Origin: an uncultured Shimia sp.
GTDB lineage: Bacteria > Pseudomonadota > Alphaproteobacteria > Rhodobacterales > Rhodobacteraceae
Reading direction: 5' to 3'
DNA: 64,000 bases
Assembly: GCA_937897325.1 (NCBI GenBank)
Contig: CALCOY010000023.1
Span: forward strand, 91,446-155,445
The notes beneath the pieces are model-generated. The model was not told the DNA's origin, ran no database searches, and saw only the letters and a list, made by a program, of their open reading frames with translations. Both the position numbers and the translations under genes were made by a program. Below, piece by piece: positions 45,464-54,417 of the stretch. Position 1 is the first letter of the stretch. Every line of letters starts with the position of its first letter.

Positions 45464-46297
45464 TTAACCAAGTGCAATGATCGCATCAAGCGCGCGTGTC
45501 GGCAGCAATCTGCGAAGCGCAGACATAATATATGTCGGCGTCGTCACGAAGTAACGGGGGCGTGGTTTGGGGCTTTCAAGCGCGTGGATCAGCTTTTCCA
45601 ACACGGCCTGTGGGGGAAGTTCGAAGCGATCAGGTTTTTCTTTAGTTTCATAGAGCCGCTTGAGAAGTTTCGCTTCATACTGCGGCTGTCTGGGGGATGC
45701 GCGCCAATCGATCCACCGCTCAAAATGCGGGATGGAGTTTTTGCGGATCTTGCTGGTCACGGGGCCTGGTTCAATCAATACGATGTGGATACCTGTATCC
45801 CGCATTTCGATGCGCATCGTATCTGTCAGACCTTCCAGAGCGAACTTGGTCGAACTGTAGGCACCACGCCAGGGCATGGTGACAAACCCCAGAACGGACG
45901 AGCACTGGATGATACGCCCCTGACCCTGTTTCCTCATTATCGGGATCACCTGACGGGTCAGATCATGCCATCCGAAGAAGTTTGCCTCGAATATGGCGCG
46001 CAACGCATCTGTCGGCAGATCCTCGACAGCGCCCGGTGTCCCGTGCGCACCGTTGTTAAAGAGTGCATCAATCGTGCCACCGGTCTCGGACAGCACCGTT
46101 GCAAGGCCCGAGGAGATACTGGCGGGATCGGTATAGTCGATCCGGGGGGCATTGAATCCCATGTCACGAAGTCTTTCGCAATCCTCCGCCAGGCGGCAAG
46201 ACGCAAAGACTCTCCATCCACGATCTCGCAGGCCCTCCGCACAGGCATAGCCGATGCCCGACGAGCATCCCGTGATGAGTATCGTCTTTTCTGCCAT
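45464..46297 (-). CDS. Short-chain dehydrogenase/reductase
   Basis: 277 aa classical SDR. TILITGCSSGIGYACAEGL (TGxxxGIG), LFNNGAHGTPGAVE (NNAG-like, with NNGA), IIQCSSVLGFV (Ser) and GAYSSTKFALEGLTD (Y-x-x-x-K) are present. The C-terminal extension KSIPHFERW-like SIPHFERWIDWR is typical of retinol-dehydrogenase-like SDRs. It could act on a steroid, retinoid or short-chain alcohol; the substrate is unknown. Confidence 0.88.
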   Translation of the reverse strand: MAEKTILITGCSSGIGYACAEGLRDRGWRVFASCRLAEDCERLRDMGFNAPRIDYTDPASISSGLATVLSETGGTIDALFNNGAHGTPGAVEDLPTDALRAIFEANFFGWHDLTRQVIPIMRKQGQGRIIQCSSVLGFVTMPWRGAYSSTKFALEGLTDTMRIEMRDTGIHIVLIEPGPVTSKIRKNSIPHFERWIDWRASPRQPQYEAKLLKRLYETKEKPDRFELPPQAVLEKLIHALESPKPRPRYFVTTPTYIMSALRRLLPTRALDAIIALG

Positions 46298-46346
46298 TTT
46301 CTGTCCTGCTGATGGCGGGAGATAGCGGCTTTGGACGGAATTGCAA

Positions 46347-46976
46347 TCAGCCGAGGGTCAGAAGAAAGTCGGCCATCCAGCCCTCACGTCCGCCATCAGC
46401 CGGGCGCAGCCGGACCCAACCGGTTCCGGTGTCCTCCAAAACGATGACCCGGTCACCTTTCCTGAGCTGATCGACAACTTCGTAGTCTGTTCCAGGGCCG
46501 CTGCGGACGTTGACGGATGTCCCGGTGACGCGAGCAATTTGACTGTTGTCGACATCGGCGGTCGTTTCACTGGCGGCGCTATTCGTGTTGGGTGCGTCCT
46601 GATCAGCGGCACTGCGACCGAAAACGACTGGCGTAATGATCGCCTGTCCGGTCAGTCGAGGTTTTAATATTGTCTCAGGCGCAACGGCCCGGTTGATTGC
46701 GGGGATCGGTTGCGGCTCATTGCGTCGCTGCCGCGCTGCGATCGTACGAAGACGCGCATTGGTGCGGGTCAGAAGCACCTCGTTCATGGATGTCAGGTCA
46801 AGAGAGATGCGCGACACCTCAATCTCTTCCGTCATGTCTTCTTCGATGGTGGCCTCGCTGGGCAGGGGACCATCAATGCGGGAGGCCAGTGTTTCGCGCG
46901 GGTCGAAATCAGTGCCTCCACTCATCTCAAAAAAAACGAGTGCCAGAAAGAGAAAACCAACAATTACAAACCGCAC
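46347..46976 (-). CDS. Membrane-anchored bacterial SH3 domain protein
   Basis: 209 aa. An N-terminal helix FVIVGFLFLALVFFEM (signal anchor or signal peptide), a variable 120-residue linker, and a C-terminal SH3b domain with TGTSVNVRSGPGTDYEVVDQL, GDRVIVLEDTGTGWVRLR and GREGWMADFLL. SH3b domains commonly bind peptidoglycan in the periplasm. Stands alone, divergent from parC. Confidence 0.85.
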   Translation of the reverse strand: MRFVIVGFLFLALVFFEMSGGTDFDPRETLASRIDGPLPSEATIEEDMTEEIEVSRISLDLTSMNEVLLTRTNARLRTIAARQRRNEPQPIPAINRAVAPETILKPRLTGQAIITPVVFGRSAADQDAPNTNSAASETTADVDNSQIARVTGTSVNVRSGPGTDYEVVDQLRKGDRVIVLEDTGTGWVRLRPADGGREGWMADFLLTLG

Positions 46977-47171
46977 AACACGCTCCCCGAATCCACTTTG
47001 AGCACACCCACCACGCTTTTATCAGATCAGACCAGCCACTGCACAATTAAACGCAAAACTGTGCTGAAAGGTTTCTGGCGTGGCGCTGCTGTGACTCTTG
47101 ATCGCGACGCAGCGTTTTAGGCGCCTGATGATGCCTTGTTCGTGCCATGTGGCCCCGTTACAGAAGATGAG

Positions 47172-49475
47172 ATGTCGGACGAAGCAGACATACCAGAAAT
47201 GGATCTGAGCGAACCGCTCCGCCGTGCCTTGGGCGAGCGGTACCTGACCTATGCGCTTTCGACGATCATGCATCGGGCTTTGCCCGATGCTCGCGATGGG
47301 CTTAAACCGGTGCATCGCCGGATCATCTACGCGATGCACCGGTTGCGGCTGGCACCCAGCGGGAAGTTCCTTAAATCGGCCAAGATCAGCGGCGACACGA
47401 TGGGGGATTTTCACCCGCACGGGGACGCAGCAATCTACGATGCTATGGCCCGTCTCGCCCAGGATTTCAACGTCCGGTATCCGCTGGTGGATGGACAAGG
47501 CAACTTTGGCAACATCGACGGCGACAATCCGGCAGCTTCGCGCTACACGGAGGCGCGTATGACGATCGTTGCCGAAGCCTTGCTGGAAGGTCTTGACGAA
47601 AACGCCGTCGATTTTCGCGACAATTATGACGGTCGGCTTGAGGAGCCTGCCGTCCTGCCGGCGACCTTTCCGAACCTCTTGGCCAACGGCGCGGCCGGTA
47701 TTGCGGTGGGAATGGCGACCAATATTCCGCCCCACAATGTCGCGGAGCTTGTTGATGCCTGCCTGCATCTGATCAAGACACCGGATGCGCGGGACGATAC
47801 GCTTTTGAATTATGTGCCGGGCCCTGATTTCCCTACGGGTGGCATCATCGTCGAACCGCCAGAGGCGATCGCGCAGGCCTATCGAACGGGCAAAGGCGGC
47901 TTCCGTCTGCGCTGTCGCTACGAGGTCGAAGATCTGGGTCGTGGCCAGTGGCAGATTGTCGTCACCGAGATCCCCTATCAGGTCCAGAAATCAAAGCTGA
48001 TCGAAAAGCTGGCGGAACTGATCCAGACCAAGAAGATCCCTATTCTGGCAGATGTGCGAGATGAAAGTGCTGACGACATTCGCTTAATCCTCGAACCCCG
48101 GACTAAGAATGTGGATCCGGATGTGATGATGGGGATGCTGTACCGGAACTCTGATCTCGAAGTACGGTTTTCGCTGAATATGAATGTGCTGATCGACGGG
48201 GTAACCCCAAAGGTCTGCAGCATGAAGGAAGTGCTGAGCGCTTTCCTCGATTTCCGGCGCGAGGTGCTGATCCGGCGCAGCGAGCACCGGATGGAAAAGA
48301 TCGACCACCGGCTCGAGGTGCTGGAAGGGTTGATCGTAGCCTTCTTGAACCTCGATCGGGTGATCGACATCATCCGGTACGACGAAGATCCTAAGACCGC
48401 ACTAATGCGCGAGGACTGGTCAAAGCACCATTCCCGCGCCATGAGCGAGGTCGACTATGTGACGCCCGCAGAAGGGGACGGTGAACTGAGCGAGGTGCAG
48501 GTCGAAGCTATCCTGAACATGCGTCTGCGGTCGCTGCGGCGTTTGGAAGAGATGGAGCTTCTGCGCGAACAATCCAAGCTGATGGAGGAACGCGCAGGCC
48601 TCGAGGATTTGTTGGACAATGAAAGCCTGCAATGGGCGACCATCTCAGATCAGTTGCGCGAGGTGAAGAAGAAATTCGGCAAGAATTATGAAGGAGGCGC
48701 GCGCCGCACCACTTTTGCCGAAGCTGCCGAGATCGAAGAGGTGCCGCTTGAGGCCATGATCGAACGCGAGCCGATTACCATCGTGTTCAGCCAGATGGGT
48801 TGGGTCCGGGCGATGACCGGGCATATCGATCTTGGGCGCGAACTGAAGTTCAAGGACGGTGACGGGCCGCGCTTTATCTTCCACGCAGAGACGACGGATC
48901 GGTTGGTTCTCTTCGGATCGAACGGGCGGTTCTACACCGTAAGCGCATCAAACCTGCCGGGCGGACGTGGCATGGGTGAGCCTGTCCGCCTTATGGTCGA
49001 CCTGCCGAACGAGGCCGATATCGTAAGCACTTTCGCCCACAGGGCCGGGCGCAAGTTGCTCGTTGCATCGTCGGCAGGTGATGGCTTTGTGGTGACAGAA
49101 GAGGATGTTATCGCGCAAACCAGAAGCGGAAAACAGGTGCTAAATGTGCGAGGCGACGTTCGTGCGGCTGTGTGTAAACCTGTGGATGGAGACAGCGTTG
49201 CCGTCGTGGGTGAGAACCGGAAAGTGCTGGTTTTTGGCCTTGATGAGTTGCCCGAAATGGGGCGAGGAAAAGGGGTCAGGCTTCAGAAATACAAGGACGG
49301 CGGCCTGAGCGACGCGACCACGTTCACTCGTTCGGAAGGTCTCAGTTGGCTGGATCCGGCAGGTCGGCGACGGACCGAAACAGACCTCGACGAATGGGTT
49401 GGGAAGCGTGCGAGCTCTGGCCGAATGGCCCCTCGGGGCTTCCCACGCGACAACCGCTTTAACGGGGCTTCATGA
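47172..49475 (+). CDS. parC: DNA topoisomerase IV subunit A
   Basis: 767 aa. The gyrase-A-like breakage domain includes RALPDARDGLKPVHRRIIYAM, DFHPHGDAAIYDAMARLAQDF and the active-site Tyr, Y125, in AASRYTEARM. The C-terminal beta-pinwheel is short and lacks a clear GyrA box, favouring ParC over GyrA. The ATG at 47172 (MSDEADIPEM) is preferred to an in-frame TTG at 47136. It decatenates replicated chromosomes with ParE, encoded elsewhere. Confidence 0.94.
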   Translation: MSDEADIPEMDLSEPLRRALGERYLTYALSTIMHRALPDARDGLKPVHRRIIYAMHRLRLAPSGKFLKSAKISGDTMGDFHPHGDAAIYDAMARLAQDFNVRYPLVDGQGNFGNIDGDNPAASRYTEARMTIVAEALLEGLDENAVDFRDNYDGRLEEPAVLPATFPNLLANGAAGIAVGMATNIPPHNVAELVDACLHLIKTPDARDDTLLNYVPGPDFPTGGIIVEPPEAIAQAYRTGKGGFRLRCRYEVEDLGRGQWQIVVTEIPYQVQKSKLIEKLAELIQTKKIPILADVRDESADDIRLILEPRTKNVDPDVMMGMLYRNSDLEVRFSLNMNVLIDGVTPKVCSMKEVLSAFLDFRREVLIRRSEHRMEKIDHRLEVLEGLIVAFLNLDRVIDIIRYDEDPKTALMREDWSKHHSRAMSEVDYVTPAEGDGELSEVQVEAILNMRLRSLRRLEEMELLREQSKLMEERAGLEDLLDNESLQWATISDQLREVKKKFGKNYEGGARRTTFAEAAEIEEVPLEAMIEREPITIVFSQMGWVRAMTGHIDLGRELKFKDGDGPRFIFHAETTDRLVLFGSNGRFYTVSASNLPGGRGMGEPVRLMVDLPNEADIVSTFAHRAGRKLLVASSAGDGFVVTEEDVIAQTRSGKQVLNVRGDVRAAVCKPVDGDSVAVVGENRKVLVFGLDELPEMGRGKGVRLQKYKDGGLSDATTFTRSEGLSWLDPAGRRRTETDLDEWVGKRASSGRMAPRGFPRDNRFNGAS

Positions 49476-49520
49476 ACAACGCATAAGAACCGAGTTTTAA
49501 AGTACTGAGGGACAAAAGGT

Positions 49521-50711
49521 ATGACACCAGACACAATTCACGCGAAGTATTTTGGCAAGGGCTGGCCGCTTTTTACGCTCTATTTGAAAACGGCTTTTCT
49601 AACGTTGATCACCCTGGGGATTTATCGATTTTGGGCAAAGACGCGCATCCGGAAATACGTCTGGTCCTCGGTCAGCGCGGACAATGATAGTTTCGAATAC
49701 ACAGGAACCGGTCTTGAGAAGTTTCTTGGCTTTCTGATCGCGATCGTTGTGCTGGCGATCTACCTCGGCGTCGTGCAGATGGTGCTGTTCTATCTGGGTC
49801 TCAATCTCTTCGTTGACCCGGACGAGGCGACACCAGCCCAGATCGCGCTGCAAGGCCTTGGCTTTTCGATTACATTCCTTGCCGTCGTGCCGCTCTTGAT
49901 GTTTGCGCAATATCGCGCGCGCCGATACAAAATGGCGCGCACACGGTGGCGCAGCATCCGCTTTGGGATGGAGAAGGGCGCGTGGGCCTACGCGTTTCGG
50001 GCCATCGGTTACTACATCCTAGTGGCGCTGAGCCTGGGTATTCTCCAACCTCTCGCCACCTTCAAACTCGAGAAGTACATGGCTGACCGCAGCTGGTTTG
50101 GTGACGCGAAGTTTGTTCAGCATGGACGCTGGCAAAGCCTTTATCCCGGCCTGAAGCACGTGCTTTATGGTTTGCTGGTGCTGATTGTCGGCGCCGGGGT
50201 TGGTGCTGCCCTTGAACTCATGCTGCTTGCAGGCGCATCGCTTGCCGTTGGCTACATCTGGTTGATGATCGGCTTCGTCTACTACAGGATTTATGCGTTC
50301 AATTATCTTACCAGCAATAAGGTGCTTGACGGTGTTGTGACGTTTGAGGCGCAATCCAGAACCGGGTTCGTGATCATTCAGATTGTCATCGGCGGTGTGC
50401 TTTCCATGGTTGTGTTAGGAGTTTTTGGAGCCCTTATCGCCGGATCTGTGTTCTTTATGCAGTCAGAAATGTCGGGGGGCGAGATACCAGTCTTCGCAAT
50501 CGCCGTTATGACCGCGTTGTACGTTGCGCTACTTCTTGTCTTGGGCGGTCTGGCTTTGGTTGTCATCAACCAACCGATCATCGGACATATGGTGAGCAAC
50601 ACGAGTGCCTTTCACACGGAACATCTAGACAACATCCGGCAGCGTGTTGCGGACACCAGTGCAGATGCGGAAGGCTTTGCAGATGCTTTGGACATAGGTG
50701 GCGCGATCTGA
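49521..50711 (+). CDS. DUF898 (YjgN-like) membrane protein
   Basis: 396 aa with about eight TM helices. YFGKGWPLFTLYLKTAFLTLITLGIYRFWAKTRIRKYVW is recognised by FLTLITLGIYRFWAKTR, the DUF898 hallmark, which is repeated in SLGILQPLATFKLEKYM. WSSVSADNDSFEYTGTG is the conserved linker. Function unknown. It has an intact RBS and is followed by the M48 peptidase gene after 1 base, a pairing typical for this family. Confidence 0.88.
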   Translation: MTPDTIHAKYFGKGWPLFTLYLKTAFLTLITLGIYRFWAKTRIRKYVWSSVSADNDSFEYTGTGLEKFLGFLIAIVVLAIYLGVVQMVLFYLGLNLFVDPDEATPAQIALQGLGFSITFLAVVPLLMFAQYRARRYKMARTRWRSIRFGMEKGAWAYAFRAIGYYILVALSLGILQPLATFKLEKYMADRSWFGDAKFVQHGRWQSLYPGLKHVLYGLLVLIVGAGVGAALELMLLAGASLAVGYIWLMIGFVYYRIYAFNYLTSNKVLDGVVTFEAQSRTGFVIIQIVIGGVLSMVVLGVFGALIAGSVFFMQSEMSGGEIPVFAIAVMTALYVALLLVLGGLALVVINQPIIGHMVSNTSAFHTEHLDNIRQRVADTSADAEGFADALDIGGAI

Positions 50712-50712
50712 C

Positions 50713-51858
50713 ATGTCCGAGGGCCGCTTTTTTGATGGAGAGACCGGCAAGCGACTGGATGTCGATCTGCGCATCGACCGGGCGGCCCAGACATTACGTA
50801 TCACGCATCCAGACCTGCCGATGGGTTCTCAGTATTGGCCGTTGGATGCCATTCGTGCCTTGGCGGATCATGCGCGGCCAGACCAGCTTGTCCTGTCTCT
50901 GCGCACTGATATAGCGCTGGATTCTGCTCTGATCACCACGGCGCGACTGACTGTCTCCGAAGGCGAGATGGTACGCGATCTCAAAAGCCTTTGTCCCTCG
51001 CTTTACCGGGTGGATCGTGCACCTGGCACGGCGCGCAGGATTGCGGTCAGGGCGGTGGGGGCCATCGCAGCGCTGGTCATCATGCTAGTCGTCATCCTGC
51101 CCCGCATGGCGGACACGTTGGCCGTCATGATCCCTATCGAAAGCGAGGTTGCCTACGGGCAAAGCGTCGTCCGGCAGATGGAACGTGCCTTTGGTGGGCA
51201 GAGCCCAGGTGGGTTGGTTTGCTCGACACCGGACGGGGATGCGGCACTGGCCAGCATGACCGACCGGCTGAAATCCGGAACAGACGTCGACTATGATCTG
51301 AACGTGGTTGTCTTCAATCATCCGCTTGTGAACGCCTTCGCGGCTCCGGGCGGCCAGATTGTTCTGACAAAGGGACTTCTCAAGAACGCGGACCATCCTG
51401 ATCAGGTGGCAGCCGTCCTTGCGCATGAGATCGGGCATGTTGAAAATCGTGATACGACACGCAACGCGTTGCGCGCTTCGGGCTCAGCTGGGCTATTGTC
51501 CATGGTCCTTGGCGATTTCGCGGGTGGCACTGCCGTGCTGGTCGCGACTGACTTGATGTTGAACGCCTCCTACACACGCGACGCCGAAGCCAAGGCGGAC
51601 CGCTATGCCCTCGAAATGATCAACAATGCGGGGATTAGCGCCGAAGGCATGGCGAAGTTCTTTGACAATCTGGGTAAGATTGAAAGGTCGGGGCCGGAAC
51701 TGCCGTCTTACTTCGCGACCCATCCACAAACGCGCATTAGGGCGCAGGCGGCACGGGACTTTGCCACATCGCAGGGATACACAAGATCTGCCTTGCGCCC
51801 AGTGGAGTGGGACGCACTTCAATCGATATGCGACGGCAAGTCTGCGCAGGACAAATGA
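50713..51858 (+). CDS. M48 family metallopeptidase
   Basis: 381 aa. A TM segment (VGAIAALVIMLVVILP) near residues 115-130 separates a cytosolic N-terminal domain from the protease part. The zinc motif HEIGHVENRDT is at 238-242, and a third ligand Glu probably lies in DAEAKADRYALEM. It resembles the Oma1/HtpX-type quality-control proteases. Start at 50713 is 1 base after the DUF898 stop; DUF898 and M48 proteins are often co-encoded and likely act together at the membrane. Confidence 0.9.
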   Translation: MSEGRFFDGETGKRLDVDLRIDRAAQTLRITHPDLPMGSQYWPLDAIRALADHARPDQLVLSLRTDIALDSALITTARLTVSEGEMVRDLKSLCPSLYRVDRAPGTARRIAVRAVGAIAALVIMLVVILPRMADTLAVMIPIESEVAYGQSVVRQMERAFGGQSPGGLVCSTPDGDAALASMTDRLKSGTDVDYDLNVVVFNHPLVNAFAAPGGQIVLTKGLLKNADHPDQVAAVLAHEIGHVENRDTTRNALRASGSAGLLSMVLGDFAGGTAVLVATDLMLNASYTRDAEAKADRYALEMINNAGISAEGMAKFFDNLGKIERSGPELPSYFATHPQTRIRAQAARDFATSQGYTRSALRPVEWDALQSICDGKSAQDK

Positions 51859-51875
51859 TCAGATGAAGACGCCGC

Positions 51876-52571
51876 ATGTTTGAACGCTATGCAGTCTATT
51901 ACACGCCCGCACCGGGGACCGCGTTGGCAGAGTTTGGCGCCGCTTGGCTTGGCTGGGATAGCGCGCGGGGACACTTGGTCGAACATCTTGCTGCCGTCGG
52001 TATTGATCTGCAAAAAATCACCGACCGCCCACGCAAGTACGGGTTTCACGGAACGATAAAACCACCTTTCCGATTGGCGAACGGATGCGAGGTCTCGGCT
52101 CTGGAGGATGCCGTCGGTCGGCTTGCGGCCAATCTTAGATCAGTGCGTTTGCACAAAGGTTTGCAACTGGCCCGGCTTGGCCGATTTCTGGCGCTGATGC
52201 CTGCTGGCGATGTTTCGGCTCTTAATCATCTTGCGAGCGAAGTTGTCAGCAAACTGGACCACTTTCGTGCCCCACTGACGGAGGAAGAGTTTGCGCGACG
52301 GAGATCAACGCGATTGACCCCTCAACAGGACGCAAATCTTGCCCGCTGGGGATATCCTTTTGTGATGGACGAATTTCGGTTTCATTTGACGCTTACCGGG
52401 CCCTTGACCGACGCAATGATCAGTGATGCGAACGCTGCGCTGTCCTGCGCGTTGGCAAATCTTTCTCTCAACTCTTTCGATATCGATGCGCTCACCGTCT
52501 TGGGTGAACGGGCGGATGGCCGCTTTATCCAGATGTCTCGGCATCCGCTTGCTGGCACTGGTCCGCTTTGA
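51876..52571 (+). CDS. DUF1045 family 2H phosphoesterase-like protein
   Basis: 231 aa. Two H-x-T/S-type motifs are visible, H58-G-T60 in KYGFHGTIKPPF and H170-L-T172 in RFHLTLTGPL, the hallmark of 2H phosphoesterases. RYAVYYTPAPGTALAEFGAAWLGWD is the DUF1045 N-terminus. DUF1045 genes are usually part of phosphonate (phn) operons. Here the PhnM-like gene lies 660 bp further on, so the pairing is only loosely preserved. Confidence 0.85.
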   Translation: MFERYAVYYTPAPGTALAEFGAAWLGWDSARGHLVEHLAAVGIDLQKITDRPRKYGFHGTIKPPFRLANGCEVSALEDAVGRLAANLRSVRLHKGLQLARLGRFLALMPAGDVSALNHLASEVVSKLDHFRAPLTEEEFARRRSTRLTPQQDANLARWGYPFVMDEFRFHLTLTGPLTDAMISDANAALSCALANLSLNSFDIDALTVLGERADGRFIQMSRHPLAGTGPL

Positions 52572-52810
52572 CCATTTCGATATGGTTCAATTCGTAGCAG
52601 ATAAAGTCGGCTAACCTGAATTTTCCGTGATTTTGCCGGAATTTTGCCCTGTGTATTTGACCATATGCCCTTGCTGGATCACCATAGGGCAACCATGTAT
52701 TTTTGCATTGCCTGATCGGTCTTCGCGCCGAGGGTAAATCAAGCTATAATAGAATTCAGCCGGGCTGCTGATGGGCGTGCTGGCATAATCGTCAAACTAA
52801 GGAGAATATC

Positions 52811-52987
52811 GTGGCTATCGGAATCATATTGTCGCTTCTGGCACTTGGACTTTGTGTTTACATGTTGATGCAATCAGAGCGTGCGGTAACGGGCGGGGCG
52901 ACATCCGAGGCAAGTGGCGGCAAGTCATTCGATATTGGCTACATGTTGGGTATCAATACGCAGCCGAAGGTTTCCAACGACGATTAA
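52811..52987 (+). CDS. 58-residue single-span membrane peptide
   Basis: GTG-initiated frame: an N-terminal hydrophobic helix (GIILSLLALGLCVYMLM) followed by a short polar tail ending TQPKVSNDD. An excellent RBS (AAGGAGA) sits 6-7 bases upstream. No family is recognised. The position in a 660-bp gap between DUF1045 and the PhnM-like gene, the strong RBS and the single TM helix support a real small membrane protein. Confidence 0.6.
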   Translation: MAIGIILSLLALGLCVYMLMQSERAVTGGATSEASGGKSFDIGYMLGINTQPKVSNDD

Positions 52988-53051
52988 GCCTGCAGCGCCG
53001 GACCACATTTTTGTCGGCGTTGTCCCATGCGCTACTAGCTCTGCATCAAAG

Positions 53052-53069
53052 CGGCCCTTTTGGGGGCCG
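53052..53069 (+). terminator. Hairpin downstream of the small membrane peptide gene
   Basis: A 6-bp GC stem (53052-53057 with 53064-53069) with a 6-base loop, followed by TGATATTT. It lies 65 bp after the small gene. The short T run makes it a weaker intrinsic terminator candidate. Confidence 0.5.
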
Positions 53070-53229
53070 TGATATTTGAAGCAATTTCATCCCCCCGGGG
53101 CAATCTTTGCTTGGTATCAGCTCGCCTGATATCTCTGTCACGCCAGAAATCAACCAGTGGGAGAAGTGTCATGCCCCTGACATATCCACAGGGTAAGTCC
53201 CTCGGATTAGTGTAAATTCGGGCGAAACG

Positions 53230-54399
53230 ATGTCATTGACAATGCCTTCTTTCCGGCTGACCGGGGGACACGCTTTGATTGGCCAGACAATGGTGGAGCA
53301 GCCGCTGTCCATTGTCGACGGACACATCGTTGAAGATGTCGTTTCGACGGAGATCGATCTCAGCGACCATATGATTTTACCGGGAATCGTGGATCTTCAC
53401 GGACCGAACTGTTCAAAGACGCGGTCTGATCAAGATCGCGATGCGCCTATGGCAGAGACCGATCTGGTGGCCGCTCAACATGGTGTCACCACAGCATGGG
53501 TCATCCAACGCTGGTCGTGGGAAGATGCGGGCGATATTGTCCGAAACTCGCGTGAGGCGCTGTCGGCACATGCTGAAACGACCGCCGCATTGGCGACTGA
53601 CTTGCGGGTTCAGTTGCTATGCGACACCCACACGATGGCACATCAAGCCGAATTGGTGGATATCGTTCGGTCTTTTCGCGTGCAGTCCGTTCTGTTCCAG
53701 ACGACCGTGGACGACTTGCTGGACCTCTGGGTGCGCGCGCCCTCCGAGTTTCGGTGCAAAGCGGAGCAGGCAGGTCGATCCCCCGAAGCCCTTTTTGACG
53801 AGGTGCGGCAGTTGAAATCTAGGGACGCTGAGGTGCCGCGCTACCTGTGCAATCTTGCCACTATATTCGATCAACTGGGCGTGCGCTACGGTAGCCATAA
53901 CGATGCGGATGGCAGTGTACGCGAAAGGTACTCGATGATCGGTGCGAAGATCTGTCAGTCCCCAACCTCCGTCGGTGCTGCTTTTGTCGCGCGCGCCTGG
54001 CGGGACCCTATCCTGATGCCCGCAGCCGATGTTTTGGCGCATGGCGGCGATCTCAGTGCGCCATCCAGCCTTTCGCTGATTGAAAAGGACGCATGCAACG
54101 CGCTTGTGTCGAATGGTGACTATCCGGCGCTGGTTTCAGCTGTGTGTCAACTTGTCGATCGGGGGCACAAAAGCTTGCCCGGAGCATGGTCAATGGTGTC
54201 CTCGACACCTGCCGCTATTGCGGGCCTGACGGACCGCGGCCAGCTCTTTGCCGGAAAGCGCGCTGACTTGGCCGTAGTACATAAGAATACTTGGCAGGTT
54301 GAGGGCACAGTTGCAAAAGGGCAGTGGGCTTATCTCAGCCAGTCACTTCTTGACCGACTAAACTCTGCCAAAAGACGTTCCCGCCTGGCGGCAGAGTAG
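53230..54399 (+). CDS. Divergent PhnM-like amidohydrolase
   Basis: 389 aa. The order of elements is that of PhnM (alpha-D-ribose 1-methylphosphonate 5-triphosphate diphosphatase): LPGIVDLHGPN near residue 50-60, the RYGSHNDADG segment, SSTPAAIAGLTDRGQLFAGKRADLAVV at the C-terminus. The HTDN/HGD metal motif of active PhnM is HGPN here (H57 kept, Asp replaced by Pro), and the later GAPNxxRGGSHSGN and SSDYxP stretches are altered. It may therefore be inactive or have a new substrate. DUF1045 lies upstream, so this may be a reduced phn remnant. Confidence 0.65.
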   Translation: MSLTMPSFRLTGGHALIGQTMVEQPLSIVDGHIVEDVVSTEIDLSDHMILPGIVDLHGPNCSKTRSDQDRDAPMAETDLVAAQHGVTTAWVIQRWSWEDAGDIVRNSREALSAHAETTAALATDLRVQLLCDTHTMAHQAELVDIVRSFRVQSVLFQTTVDDLLDLWVRAPSEFRCKAEQAGRSPEALFDEVRQLKSRDAEVPRYLCNLATIFDQLGVRYGSHNDADGSVRERYSMIGAKICQSPTSVGAAFVARAWRDPILMPAADVLAHGGDLSAPSSLSLIEKDACNALVSNGDYPALVSAVCQLVDRGHKSLPGAWSMVSSTPAAIAGLTDRGQLFAGKRADLAVVHKNTWQVEGTVAKGQWAYLSQSLLDRLNSAKRRSRLAAE

Positions 54400-54417
54400 G
54401 GTGCTCTTGCTGGCTGG

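Larger units (their letters stand above)
52572..53229. other. 660-bp spacer holding the 58-codon gene
   Basis: Apart from the small membrane peptide at 52811-52987 and the hairpin at 53052, I see no gene. Just upstream of 52811 a TATAATAG-type A/T-rich stretch (about 52744) may be its promoter. Confidence 0.4.
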
